Positions 34,002-43,364 of a stretch of 64,000 nt of DNA are shown here, in pieces. The stretch's first letter is position 1. Each line of letters starts with the position of its first letter. The position numbers and the translations under genes are program-made. Below the pieces are notes generated by a model. It was not told the DNA's origin. It searched no databases and worked only from the letters and a program-made list of their open reading frames with translations. The stretch spans positions 1 through 64,000 of the forward strand of contig JAPLMX010000077.1 in assembly GCA_026386805.1 (NCBI GenBank). The letters run 5' to 3'. This stretch comes from Phycisphaerae bacterium (GTDB lineage: Bacteria; Planctomycetota; Phycisphaerae; Sedimentisphaerales; Anaerobacaceae).

Positions 34002-35477
34002 ATGAGTAGTGGACGGTGTCCCTTGCATTGTCACGAGGGCCAGTGCGTCAGTCGGCGCGGGTTTCTCAAGGGTTCCACGGCGATCCTGGCGGGGTCGTCT
34101 TTTCTGGCCGGGTGCTCATCGCTGAGCCAGAATCACGCTGCCTCGCACCCGATCCGGCAATGTGGGCCGGCGTCGAAGTGCCGGCCCATGCTGTGGGCGG
34201 CCTTCGTGCGACGGCAGGGCGAGTACGGCATGCTCTGGCCCGGGGCGGTGTACGATGGCGAGGCCGCGCGCACGATGTATGCCAGGAAGGTGACCGAGAC
34301 CGTCTCGAAGCTCGGCGCCCAGCTCAGTTTGCGGCCGGAGCCGATTTACAGTCTGGCCGAGGCAGACGCCTGGATCGCCCAGGCCCAGGAGGCCAAGGCC
34401 GATGGGCTCGTCCTCGTGATGCTGGATCGGCAGCAGCACGCCTGGCCGACCGCGAAGAAAGTCGCGCAGAGCAAGATTCCGTCGATCATCTACTCCCCGC
34501 TGGGGACTTCCTTCACGACGAATACGATTGACCTTGCCGAGACTCCCGGATGCGTGGTGTACTCGACCGACGACTTCAGCCAGGCGGCCTATGGCATGAA
34601 GATGCTCTGTGCGGCGGCCAAGATGCGCCGGACGTGCTGCGTCGTCATCAAAGGCGACAAGCGCTACGATGTGACGCTGGCGGATACCGGGATCAACCTG
34701 CGGCATGTCCCGGCCTCGTCGTTCATCGAGGAGTACAACGCCACGCCGGATAGTGATGAGATCTTGGCGATGGCGGACGAGTATATGCACCGGGCCCGGC
34801 GCCGGATCGCCGCCACCCGGCAGGATGTCGTCAACGGGCTCAAGAGCTACTATGTCGCCGGCAAGTTTCTCGAACGCGAGGGCGGTGATGCGATCACGAT
34901 GGATTGTCTCGGGGCACTCGGCAAGATCCCCGTGAGTCTGCCCTGCATCGCGTGGTCGCGGATGAACGACGACCGCATCCCGGCGGCCTGCGAAGCGGAC
35001 TACGGGGCGGTAGCGTCGCACGTGATGGTCCAGTACCTGTTCGACCGGCCGGGCTTCCAGCAGGACCCGGTGGCCGATACGGCGGATAATACGATCATCG
35101 GGGCACACTGCTGCTGCGCCACGAGATTGAACGGCTACGATAAGCCGCCCGAGCCGTTTGACATCAAGCACCACCACGGCAACCGGGACGCCGTGCCGCG
35201 GGCCCTCTGGCGAAAGGGCCAGCGGGTGACCAATATCGACCTGCTGCCGGGCGACGCCCAGACGCCCTCGACCGTCCTGATCTCCGCCGGTACGGTGGTT
35301 GACAATATGGAGGTCCCGCCCAGCGGCGGCTGCGTCGTCTCCGTGAAGGTGAAGTTCGACGGTGGCCAGGAGGTCCTGAGCTTCCCGGGCTTTCACCAGA
35401 TCTTCTTCTACGGCGACTACAAGGAGCAGATGAAGGACTTCTGCCAGCTTTGCGGCTTCAAGGCCCAGGTGGTGTAG
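34002..35477 (+). CDS. Tat-exported lipoprotein with L-fucose/L-arabinose isomerase-like fold
   Basis: This is a 491-residue protein. The N-terminus has a twin-arginine motif, 'SRRGFLKG' (residues 17-24), followed by a hydrophobic stretch and a lipobox 'FLAGC' (Cys about 37), so export by Tat and lipid anchoring are expected. The rest resembles FucI-type isomerases: N-terminal alpha/beta domain ('AWIAQAQEAKADGLVLVML'), then 'IPAACEADYGAVASHVMV' (metal-site region) and 'AHCCCATRLNGYDKPP' near 365. Cytoplasmic relatives interconvert aldoses and ketoses; a periplasmic anchored form suggests sugar binding or an unknown role. GGGGAG precedes the ATG. Confidence 0.75.
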   Translation: MSSGRCPLHCHEGQCVSRRGFLKGSTAILAGSSFLAGCSSLSQNHAASHPIRQCGPASKCRPMLWAAFVRRQGEYGMLWPGAVYDGEAARTMYARKVTETVSKLGAQLSLRPEPIYSLAEADAWIAQAQEAKADGLVLVMLDRQQHAWPTAKKVAQSKIPSIIYSPLGTSFTTNTIDLAETPGCVVYSTDDFSQAAYGMKMLCAAAKMRRTCCVVIKGDKRYDVTLADTGINLRHVPASSFIEEYNATPDSDEILAMADEYMHRARRRIAATRQDVVNGLKSYYVAGKFLEREGGDAITMDCLGALGKIPVSLPCIAWSRMNDDRIPAACEADYGAVASHVMVQYLFDRPGFQQDPVADTADNTIIGAHCCCATRLNGYDKPPEPFDIKHHHGNRDAVPRALWRKGQRVTNIDLLPGDAQTPSTVLISAGTVVDNMEVPPSGGCVVSVKVKFDGGQEVLSFPGFHQIFFYGDYKEQMKDFCQLCGFKAQVV

Positions 35478-35484
35478 AAGCAAA

Positions 35485-35580
35485 GAAGTTTCAAGTGTGA
35501 AGTGTCAAGTTTGAAGTGCTGGATTGGGAGGAGCAGGGATCGCGTCTTCTCACTTCCAACTTCCCACTTCAAACTTCTTC
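35485..35580. repeat. Stuttering inverted repeat, AAGTTTGAAGTG / CACTTCAAACTT units
   Basis: The left arm 35485-35518 has tandem variants of AAGTTTGAAGTG. The right arm 35551-35580 has CACTTCCAACTT/CACTTCAAACTT. It ends 14 nt before the GH30-like start codon. The same unit recurs at 55514-55552 and 60003-60036. Confidence 0.8.
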
Positions 35581-35594
35581 ACAAGGAGTGGGGT

Positions 35595-37061
35595 ATGAGA
35601 AGCTTAGGTTGTGGGATTGTTGCTTGCATTTGTGCTTGTACGTGCCTTTCGTTCGGCCAAGCGCAGGACTTCACCGCCGTGCGGGCCGAGGTCGATTTCT
35701 CCAAGCATGTCCGCGATTGGGACGGATTCGGCGTCAATTATGTCGAGGTGGCCCAGTCCGTCGACTACGCACAGGACCCGCAGGAATACGGGGGCTTTAG
35801 CCTGCTGACGGAGGACGAGCGTCAGCAGATTGTGGACATGGTCTTTGGCGATGAGGGCCTCCAGCCCGGCATTGTGAAGATGTTCCTCGACCCGCTGCAC
35901 CAGCGCGAGCCCGGCGGCGAGTTCGATCACGAGACCACGACCCGATGGATGCGGTACTTCGTCCGGGAGGGCCTGAAGCGGACCCGCGCCCGAGGCGACG
36001 ATCTGACGATCCTCACGACGCTGTACGGCCCGCCGGCCTGGGCGACGAAGCAGAAGTTCCTGCGCGGGCGTGACCTCGACCCGGCCCGCAAATACGACCT
36101 GGCCAGATACATGATCGACTGGGTTCGATACTTGCGAGAGGACCAGAAGCTGCCCGTCAAGTACCTGTCGCTGCACAATGAAGGCGAGGACTGGATGCGC
36201 TGGCCCGCCGACGGCGAGAGCGGCAATATCGGCACGGGGCACGACTACAACCTCTTTTGGCCGCCGGAGCAGGTGGTCGATTTCCTCAAGTTCCTGCGGC
36301 CGATGCTGGATGCGGCCGGGTTGCAGAAGGTCGGCATCGCGCCGGGCGAGTGCACGAACTGGTACCGCTTCAGCGCCTGGGGCTACGCCGACGCGATTGC
36401 CGACGACGCCGGGGCCTTGGCGAATCTGGGTCTGATCACGTCCCACGGTTTCTACGGCGGCACTTACGGCCGCTGGTTCGGCGAGCATCGCAGCCTCGGG
36501 ACCGACATCCTCCGCGAGAAGCGGCCCGAGCTCCATGCCTGGGTAACCTCCACAAGCTGGAGCAAAATGGATGCGGCCAACCTCAAGGAGATGCACGGCA
36601 ACATCTACACGGCCAAGGTCAACGGGATTACGCCCTGGGCGTGTGTCCAACGGCCCGCGAAGTGGGTCGGCGGCGACCCGAATCCCGGCACCGCCTTCCG
36701 CGTGAGCGAAGACGGCGCCTACGAGGTTCTGCGGGGCTACTACTATTATAAGCAGGTCGCCCGCGTCGGTCAGCCGGGGATGGCGGTGGCCTGGACCTTT
36801 GCCATGGACTCCGAGGTGGGCGCGATTGCCTTTGCCCGCAACGGCACCAGGCACCCCGACGCCTTCGTGCTCGTCAACATCGGCAAGGACAACAAGCGGG
36901 TCGCGGTGAGGGTGCTCGGCAGCGGCAGCGACACATTCGAGGCCTTTCGCACGACGGACGAGAAGGACCGCTACGACCTCGTTGGACGGCTCGCTTTGGA
37001 GGACGACACCCTCGTTTACGAGGCCCCAGGGCAATCGGCCACCACTTTCTTTGCCAAGTGA
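35595..37061 (+). CDS. Secreted GH30-like glycosidase
   Basis: This 488-residue protein has a signal peptide ('GIVACICACTCLSFGQAQ') and a TIM-barrel resembling GH30 glucosylceramidase/xylanase-type enzymes. It has 'WDGFGVNYVEV' at the barrel entrance, 'LTILTTLYGPPAWATKQ', the acid/base region 'YLSLHNEGEDW' (Glu about 196) and a C-terminal beta domain ('EAFRTTDEKDRYDLVGRL'). In the strand where the nucleophile Glu is expected the sequence reads 'HAWVTSTSW', so the nucleophile is not evident and the enzyme may be inactive or use another residue. AAGGAG is 9 nt upstream. Confidence 0.65.
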   Translation: MRSLGCGIVACICACTCLSFGQAQDFTAVRAEVDFSKHVRDWDGFGVNYVEVAQSVDYAQDPQEYGGFSLLTEDERQQIVDMVFGDEGLQPGIVKMFLDPLHQREPGGEFDHETTTRWMRYFVREGLKRTRARGDDLTILTTLYGPPAWATKQKFLRGRDLDPARKYDLARYMIDWVRYLREDQKLPVKYLSLHNEGEDWMRWPADGESGNIGTGHDYNLFWPPEQVVDFLKFLRPMLDAAGLQKVGIAPGECTNWYRFSAWGYADAIADDAGALANLGLITSHGFYGGTYGRWFGEHRSLGTDILREKRPELHAWVTSTSWSKMDAANLKEMHGNIYTAKVNGITPWACVQRPAKWVGGDPNPGTAFRVSEDGAYEVLRGYYYYKQVARVGQPGMAVAWTFAMDSEVGAIAFARNGTRHPDAFVLVNIGKDNKRVAVRVLGSGSDTFEAFRTTDEKDRYDLVGRLALEDDTLVYEAPGQSATTFFAK

Positions 37062-37265
37062 GCCAAGGCTAACCACACCTCGGTGCTCGACGACATCAAG
37101 ACCCTTGGGGCGGGCAGGGTCTGCTTCGGCAGCGATACCCCCTTCGCCCTGATGCACGTCTGTGTCGCCGAGTACAACGCCTTGCTCGACGGTGAAGTCA
37201 CGCTGGAGGAGAAAGCCCAAGTCATGGGTGGAAACATTCTCCGCCTACTGAATCGCGGCGCGTAA
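37062..37265 (+). pseudogene. C-terminal fragment of an amidohydrolase-family gene
   Basis: The 67 codons directly after the GH30-like stop codon, in the same frame, encode 'NHTSVLDDIKTLGAGRVCFG' then 'SDTPFALMHVCVAEYNALL' and 'VMGGNILRLLNRGA'. This is the typical last strand-helix portion of amidohydrolase_2 enzymes ('GSDTPF', 'GGNILRLL'). The catalytic barrel is absent. It probably remains from a deletion that joined it to the glycosidase end. Confidence 0.7.
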
Positions 37266-37317
37266 GTGCGTCATCGCCGCTCGCCTGCCCAGAACCTTTG
37301 CAGGAGGTCGCCCAGGT

Positions 37318-37390
37318 CTATTCCTTCGGCCCATGGTTCCGCAACAGCTCGACGATTTCAGCGTGACGGACGCGGAGGATGAATGGACAC
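37318..37390 (-). pseudogene. Remnant of an ankyrin-repeat gene 3' end
   Basis: The minus strand reads 'RVRHAEIVELLRNHGPKE', stop. This matches the last ankyrin helix and terminus of the large protein at 38164 ('GHTEIADVLRKHGAKE'). Nothing ankyrin-like is clear upstream in the same frame. Confidence 0.45.
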
Positions 37391-37493
37391 CGGTTGTGAG
37401 CGACAGGGCAGAGATCATCGCCCGTGGCAATGAGCGGCTCTGCTCTACTCCTGTGGCCGTCTCGGCCTGTTCGTGGGACAGGGTCAGCAGCGT

Positions 37494-37988
37494 TCAACTT
37501 TCCTTGGGCTGCCTGACCCAGATCACGGTCAGAATCCGCCAGTGTCCATCTTCTTTAATCAAGGTCCGGAATTGGCGGCTCTGCTTTGTCAGTGTCTTGT
37601 CATCGGGGTCGCGACTGCCGTACTTGTCAAAAGCGGCCCATGCCAGGTTTCCGCCAATGCTGATGGAGAGGTTCCTGTATTCCCAATCGCTTAATGGCTG
37701 CGGATCTACCGTAAAGAGACCCCGATAGAATTTTTCCAGGTTCTCCCAACCGACGTGTTCATATACGTAACCATCCTCGCTTATCCCAATCCACGCGCTG
37801 TTGGGCTTGTGTGCCCATGCAGCGACAAACGGATTCCAATCTCTGGCGCGAAGAGCCTTGAATTCGTTGTTGATCACCGACCGTATTGCCTGCTCCTCTG
37901 CCTGCGTACCGATCTGCTCTTCCGAATAGAGCAGTCCGACCGACACGAGTGTGCCGACGCCGATCAGAGCAAGACTATTTCTCAACAT
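37494..37988 (-). CDS. Exported NTF2/SnoaL-like protein
   Basis: This 164-residue protein has an N-terminal hydrophobic signal or anchor ('LALIGVGTLVSVGLLYS'), followed by one NTF2-like cone fold of the SnoaL/DUF4440 kind: 'EEQAIRSVINNEFKALRARDW', 'GWENLEKFYRGLF', 'LAWAAFDKYGS' and 'HWRILTVIWVRQP'. Such proteins bind small ligands or act as isomerases or hydrolases, and no specific role can be given. AAAGGAG lies 7 nt upstream. It stands between ankyrin remnants and the large M56-ankyrin gene on the same strand. Confidence 0.75.
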   Translation of the reverse strand: MLRNSLALIGVGTLVSVGLLYSEEQIGTQAEEQAIRSVINNEFKALRARDWNPFVAAWAHKPNSAWIGISEDGYVYEHVGWENLEKFYRGLFTVDPQPLSDWEYRNLSISIGGNLAWAAFDKYGSRDPDDKTLTKQSRQFRTLIKEDGHWRILTVIWVRQPKES

Positions 37989-38163
37989 GGTAATCTCCTT
38001 TCATTCGGCTCTTGTTTTCCAGCTAGTACCCATCAGACAACATTTCGTGGCCTCAGCGCGGGCCATCGAAACAGGGAGAGCAATGGCCCAGTATTGCCCC
38101 GGTCTCTCCCATATCTCGTAAACTGTGGCATGTCTCGGACCAGTCGACACGTTTGCGGTCCTG

Positions 38164-41100
38164 CTATTCTTTCGCCCCGTGTTTGCGCAGCACGTCGGCG
38201 ATTTCGGTGTGGCCTTTTTGTCTCGCCAGAAACAAGGGCCTTCTGCCTGCGTCATCTTGGGCGTTCACCTCCGCGTCCTGGCTGACTAGAGCCTCCACCG
38301 CATCTTTTCGTCCCGAATCGGCTGCCCTGTGAAGCGGGGTGCGCGACTTGGCGTCCTTGGCATTTACGTCCGCACCCTTGCTGAGCAACAGTCTTACCAT
38401 GTTATCATTGGTCCAGGCTGCCTCGTGCAAGGGTGTCCCTCCGTCCGAATCCCTGACGTTGACATTAGCGCCCTTTTCGACAAGCAGTGTAGCAATCGAT
38501 TCATCTTCCTCCAATACAGCGCAGACAAGCGGTGTTTGTCCTTCGTGGTCCTTTGCATTAACGTCTGCGCCCCTGGCGATGAGAAGCTCGACCGTGCTCC
38601 TACGGGCCCAAGATGCCGCTTGGTGAAGAGGCGTCCCACGCTTAGGCGATGTCGCATTGATGTCAGCCCCCTTGTCTAACAACAGGCGTGCCACCTCGTC
38701 ATGGCCTCGCTCAGCGGCATAATGTAGGGGTGTCATGCCGTCTTGGCACCTATCATGGAGATCAGCCGCACTGGTTAAGAGCAGCATCATTACGTTCGTA
38801 TAGCCATGCATGGCTGCGAGGTGCAGGGCTGTTCTGCCATGACTGTCTCTTGCTCTGATGTCTGCCCCTTGGCGGATCAAGAACCTCACCATCTCAGTCT
38901 GTCCTCCGTTGACGGCAGCATGCAGGGGCGTGCTGTTGCAGTCGTCTCTTGCGTTCACACCTGTTCCCTGTTCGAGGCACGCACGCATCTTTTGCTCATC
39001 TCCAAGGAAACCAGCCAGATGGATAGCAGGCAGCTTGGCCCCTCCTGCCACAAGCAATTCAACAATCGTCCTGCTGTCATCGCCACGCTCGATCATGGCG
39101 GCATACAATGGGGTTTTACCTTCCCAGTCCTTTAGATCGAGTCTTGCACCTGCCTCGATGAGTATCCGGACTACCTCCCTATGGCCTTGCGTGGCAGCTC
39201 GGTGCAGAGGGGTCGCTCGGCTGGCCGGCGAAGCATTGACATCCGCACCTTTGCTGATGAGCAATCGGACTATGTGCTCATGGCCATTTGCAGCGGCGAT
39301 ATGCAGTGGCGTATGCCCTGAGAATTTCTGTGTTGCGTTTACCTCGGCGCCATGAGCAATGAGGATCTCCACCGTTTCGGTATAGCCCTTGCTCACCGCA
39401 TAGAATAAAGGCGTTGTACCGAACGGGTCCGTGTCCGGTGCGTTGACATTGGCACCGGCGGCGAGAAGTGATTTGACCTGCTCAATATCGCCGTCCGTCG
39501 CTGCCCGGTGGAGAGACTCGGCTGGCTTGGCGTCAACTGCTCCGGCAGAGGACTCGTCTTTCGCCCCGCGCTTCCGCAGCAGTTCGACGATTTCGCTGTG
39601 TCCCCTCTTTTCAGCCATGGACAAGGGCGTGTTACCTTGGTTGTCCTTTGCGGTTGCGTCCGCACCATTTTTCAGCAAGAGCATGACTATATCTGTGCGA
39701 CCACGACCGGCCGCACCATGTAACGGAGTCATACCCCCCTTGTCCCTTGTATTAACATCTGCGCCTTTCCCAATCAGAAGTTCCACGAGATCACTCCAAC
39801 CGTTGTTGCATGCCAGGCGCAACGCTGTCCATCCGGAATCGCCCTTGGAATTGACATCTGCGCCTCGGGAAATCAGGAATTCGACCATGTGTTGCGAGTG
39901 AATTGCCAAGTCCAGAGGTCGGATGCCGCCATTGGCCTTTGCATTCACGTCGGCACCTTTGGTGATGAGGAAATCAGCCACCTCAGTGGTGTCCGCGAAA
40001 ACCGCCCAATGAAGGGCCGTGCGGCCTATTCCATCCTTTGTGTTGACATCGGTTCCGTCTTCGATGTATCTCTTAACCTGAGTCAGATCTCCCCGACAGG
40101 CGGCCGTGTGGATGGTGTCAGGGTAGTTCCCCCTGGTGACAAGCAGATGGACCGCGTCTTTTCTGCAATTCCAGACGGCGAAATCCACAAGTGTCCAGCC
40201 ATCCTTATCCTTTTTTTCATTGATGTCAGCTCCGTTGGAGATTAGCAGCTCGATCATGTCCATGCTGCCATCCATGATCGCCCATTTCAGGACCGTCCAG
40301 CCGTGACGATCTTGTGCGTTGACATCGGCTCCTTTTCGAATAAGCAGTCTAAAAGCGTTGACGTTCTCGTGGCGGATCGCAATGCGCAGCAGAGTAGAAC
40401 CATCTCCATCTCTCGCATCGATGTTGGCGCCCTTGGCGAGCAATAGGTCTGCTATGTCCGCACGATCCTGTGTCGCGGCATAGTACAACGGCGTACACCC
40501 AAGCCAATCTCTTGCGTCGACATCGGCTCCCTTCTCGATGAGAAAGGCCACGATGTCTTTCTCACCTCCACTTGCCGCCGCATGAAGAGGGGTGAAGCCA
40601 AGACTATCCTTGGCACGGATGCTCTCGCCCGAAATCAGAAGACTCTTGACCTTCTCCCGATCTCCCATGTACGCCGCCAGAAGTGGAGGAGGAAGTTCGG
40701 CACCGTGTTTAACAAGTAGTCTCATGACGTCCTTTCGTCCAGTGGAATTGCTGGTCATCGCGTGGTACACAGGTGTCCCGCCCAATTTGCCCCCTCCCCA
40801 GTCCTCCTTCGCATTGATATCCGCACCTCTGGAAATTAGCAGTTCTGCTGCAGCTACCCGCCCATGTAGGGCGGCCAGATGGAGTGGTGTGTGCCCATTC
40901 GGGTCCTTTGAATCGATATGAGCACCCTTTGAGATGAGCGATTTGACCTTCTCGACGTCGCCGGCAGCCGCAGCCTGGTGCAATGACTTAGTTGGTTGCT
41001 TCTTCTCTTTTCCAGCGGAGGTCTCTTCTTTCGCCCGGCGTGTCTTCAAGGACACCTGCCATATGTCCACGTCGTCGCCGCCACCGATACTACCGTGCCG

Positions 41101-42948
41101 GTTCGATACGAAGTAGAGGGTAGAACCGTCGCTCGAGATATGAGGGTTGTACTCACCATCCGGACTGTTGACCGTTGGGCCGAGATTGACCGGATTGCCC
41201 CAGGGATCGTCCTTGGTCTTTCGGGTTGTCACCCAGATATCAGTGCCACCGAAGCCGGGACGGTCTGAGAGGAAGTACAGAGACAGCTCGTCCGTAGAGA
41301 TCGAAGGCGAGGTATCAGCGTCCGGACTGTTGACGGTTGGGCCGAGGTTGACCGGCGTGCCCCATGGATCGTTCTTGCTCTTGCGCGTTGTTACCCAGAT
41401 GTCCTCTCGACCGAAACCTCCAGGCCGAGCCCCAGTGCCGATATGCTCAGAGAAGTACAGGGACAAACTGTCAGCGGAAATACTCGGCTTGTTTTCGGCG
41501 GCGGCACTGTTGACCTTCGGGCCGAGATTGACTGGCGCGCCCCAAGCGTCGCTCCTTGTTGCCCGCTCGCTTACCCAGAGATCGTAACCACCGCATCCAC
41601 CAGGCCGGTTTGACATGAAGTAAAGCTCCAAGCCGTCGGCGGATACGCACGGGGCTCCTTCAAACGCGGGACTGTTGATGGGTAGTCCGAGATTGACCGG
41701 CGCACCCCAAGGATCATCTCTTGTTCTTCGCGTTGTCACCCAGATATCAGCATTACCGAGACCACCGGGTCGCCGTGAGAGAAAGTAGAGCGACAGCCCA
41801 TCGGCCGAAGTGTACGGGTCCCACTCGTAAGCCGAACTGTTGACCGTTGGCCCAAGATGGGTGGGATTGCCGAAGATGCGATCTGCATCCACACCTTCGG
41901 TTGTTGGCCGATTTTCCGCTTTGACGGTCAGGACTACGGTTGTCGGGACCGATAGCAGAGCCGTCAAGACAACAACCGCCGCCACAGGCAAACTGGGGTG
42001 CTTGTAGAATTTCTTTCCTGGCGTTAACATGGTTCTTATCCTTTCTTCGATATTCTTGGCTGGCCCGGCTACGGCCAACGATGGGACGGGCCGGGTGGAT
42101 TCTTGTGCCTGGATCAGGGTGCTGACGATGGCCGAACTGTAGTCCTTCGGCCTGGCGCCCAGATGGGCGATAGCCATCTCGTCGCAGCATTGTTCTCGCT
42201 CGCGGCGGATTCTCTGGTTCGCCCACCAGACGAGCGGGTGGAACCAGAAGATCCCCTGCGCGATGATTTGCAGGATGTTGACCGCCGCATCGAACCGCAG
42301 GACGTGGCTGATCTCGTGGGCGAGAATGTCCCTGCGATGTTCGTCGTCGTCCATCCTGGCGAAACGGTTTGGCAGGTAAATATCTCCACGAAGGATGCCC
42401 CAGACGAACGGCTGGCCGACACCCTCGATGAGCCACACACGCGGCGGGCGCTTTACGCGGAGCGACCGGAAGGTCTCATCGAAAGAGTCTCCCGATGTTC
42501 GTGGTAGCGTGCGCCGTTCCCGCCGCAGCCACAGGATGGTCCGGACAGCCTTGGTCAAAGCGATGCACGTGAACACAGCCACGCCGGCCAGCCACCCGAC
42601 CGCAAGCCATTGCCGCGTGGCCAGGTGCAGCGGCTCCTGTGCCGCAGAAGTCGGTGTTGGCGGCAATCTCTCTTCAACCGATGTTTGCGCCATTTCCTCC
42701 TGCGGCGGGGTGGTCGAAATGATCGAAGCCACGGCGGGTGGTCCCCTTTCAGGCAACACGGCCAGGGGCACTTCCACAACGGGCGGGGTCAGGCACTTGG
42801 CCAGCACGAGCAGCCAGAGCAGGTACCGCACGTGCGCACTTCGGTTTCGCAGGGCCCAGGATGCCAATCCCACGGCAACGACCAGAAGTGCAATCTGCCA
42901 GCTTTGCCTCCACAGGTAGTTCGCGATGGTCGTCAGCAACGATTCCAT
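38164..42948 (-). CDS. BlaR1-type M56 membrane peptidase fused to PD40 propeller and about 29 ankyrin repeats
   Basis: This is a 1594-residue membrane protein. Residues about 1-345 form an M56 (BlaR1/MecR1) metalloprotease with four hydrophobic helices. The zinc site is HEISH at 211-215, and 'REREQCCDEMAIAH' supplies the third ligand. Instead of a penicillin-binding sensor, the outer part has five PD40/WD40-like repeats (about 365-640; 'SADGLSLYFLSRRPGG ... DPWGAPVNLG') and then about 29 ankyrin repeats to the C-terminus in two blocks split by a linker near 1120. In BlaR1 the protease responds to ligand and leads to cleavage of BlaI; the blaI-like gene lies just upstream in the same direction (27 bp gap). 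The ankyrin/propeller region suggests sensing of a protein or envelope state. Confidence 0.85.
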   Translation of the reverse strand: MESLLTTIANYLWRQSWQIALLVVAVGLASWALRNRSAHVRYLLWLLVLAKCLTPPVVEVPLAVLPERGPPAVASIISTTPPQEEMAQTSVEERLPPTPTSAAQEPLHLATRQWLAVGWLAGVAVFTCIALTKAVRTILWLRRERRTLPRTSGDSFDETFRSLRVKRPPRVWLIEGVGQPFVWGILRGDIYLPNRFARMDDDEHRRDILAHEISHVLRFDAAVNILQIIAQGIFWFHPLVWWANQRIRREREQCCDEMAIAHLGARPKDYSSAIVSTLIQAQESTRPVPSLAVAGPAKNIEERIRTMLTPGKKFYKHPSLPVAAVVVLTALLSVPTTVVLTVKAENRPTTEGVDADRIFGNPTHLGPTVNSSAYEWDPYTSADGLSLYFLSRRPGGLGNADIWVTTRRTRDDPWGAPVNLGLPINSPAFEGAPCVSADGLELYFMSNRPGGCGGYDLWVSERATRSDAWGAPVNLGPKVNSAAAENKPSISADSLSLYFSEHIGTGARPGGFGREDIWVTTRKSKNDPWGTPVNLGPTVNSPDADTSPSISTDELSLYFLSDRPGFGGTDIWVTTRKTKDDPWGNPVNLGPTVNSPDGEYNPHISSDGSTLYFVSNRHGSIGGGDDVDIWQVSLKTRRAKEETSAGKEKKQPTKSLHQAAAAGDVEKVKSLISKGAHIDSKDPNGHTPLHLAALHGRVAAAELLISRGADINAKEDWGGGKLGGTPVYHAMTSNSTGRKDVMRLLVKHGAELPPPLLAAYMGDREKVKSLLISGESIRAKDSLGFTPLHAAASGGEKDIVAFLIEKGADVDARDWLGCTPLYYAATQDRADIADLLLAKGANIDARDGDGSTLLRIAIRHENVNAFRLLIRKGADVNAQDRHGWTVLKWAIMDGSMDMIELLISNGADINEKKDKDGWTLVDFAVWNCRKDAVHLLVTRGNYPDTIHTAACRGDLTQVKRYIEDGTDVNTKDGIGRTALHWAVFADTTEVADFLITKGADVNAKANGGIRPLDLAIHSQHMVEFLISRGADVNSKGDSGWTALRLACNNGWSDLVELLIGKGADVNTRDKGGMTPLHGAAGRGRTDIVMLLLKNGADATAKDNQGNTPLSMAEKRGHSEIVELLRKRGAKDESSAGAVDAKPAESLHRAATDGDIEQVKSLLAAGANVNAPDTDPFGTTPLFYAVSKGYTETVEILIAHGAEVNATQKFSGHTPLHIAAANGHEHIVRLLISKGADVNASPASRATPLHRAATQGHREVVRILIEAGARLDLKDWEGKTPLYAAMIERGDDSRTIVELLVAGGAKLPAIHLAGFLGDEQKMRACLEQGTGVNARDDCNSTPLHAAVNGGQTEMVRFLIRQGADIRARDSHGRTALHLAAMHGYTNVMMLLLTSAADLHDRCQDGMTPLHYAAERGHDEVARLLLDKGADINATSPKRGTPLHQAASWARRSTVELLIARGADVNAKDHEGQTPLVCAVLEEDESIATLLVEKGANVNVRDSDGGTPLHEAAWTNDNMVRLLLSKGADVNAKDAKSRTPLHRAADSGRKDAVEALVSQDAEVNAQDDAGRRPLFLARQKGHTEIADVLRKHGAKE

Positions 42949-42975
42949 AGGTACGCCCTCCGAAATATGGGTTGC

Positions 42976-43350
42976 CTATTCCTTCTCAATCAGCCGCTTG
43001 AGAGCTTCGATATCCTCGGCAGTGATCTTGCCGTGCTCCGCCAGATAGTGCATGAGCGGAATCGGATCGCCCCCGAACAGGCGGCCCAGAAAATCGTTCA
43101 CGGACCTTCCGATGACATCCTCACGTTTGGTCGCCGTGTAGAACACGTGCGCCTTGCCCTCCGTCCGATGTTTCAGATAGCCCTTTTTCTCCAGCCGTCG
43201 CAGCCAGGTCTGGACCGTGGCGTAGGCGATGTTCCGTTCCGCGGGAAGGCTATCGCACACTTGTTGCACGGTCGCCTCGCCCACCTGCCAGACCAGCCGG
43301 AGGATTTCCGTCTCCGCCGGACTGGTGTTGCGCAACTCACGCTTGGTCAT
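42976..43350 (-). CDS. BlaI/MecI-family transcriptional repressor
   Basis: This 124-residue winged-helix repressor of the penicillinase-repressor family has 'SPAETEILRLVWQVGEATVQ', 'RNIAYATVQTWLRRLEKKGY' (recognition helix) and 'VFYTATKREDVIGRSVNDFL', with the C-terminal dimerisation helices that BlaR1-type proteases cleave in relatives. AAAAGGAG is 7 nt before the chosen ATG. The gene heads a two-gene unit with the M56-ankyrin protein. Operators overlap its own promoter (43365-43409), so it most likely represses both genes. Confidence 0.9.
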   Translation of the reverse strand: MTKRELRNTSPAETEILRLVWQVGEATVQQVCDSLPAERNIAYATVQTWLRRLEKKGYLKHRTEGKAHVFYTATKREDVIGRSVNDFLGRLFGGDPIPLMHYLAEHGKITAEDIEALKRLIEKE

Positions 43351-43364
43351 GACAAATCTCCTTT

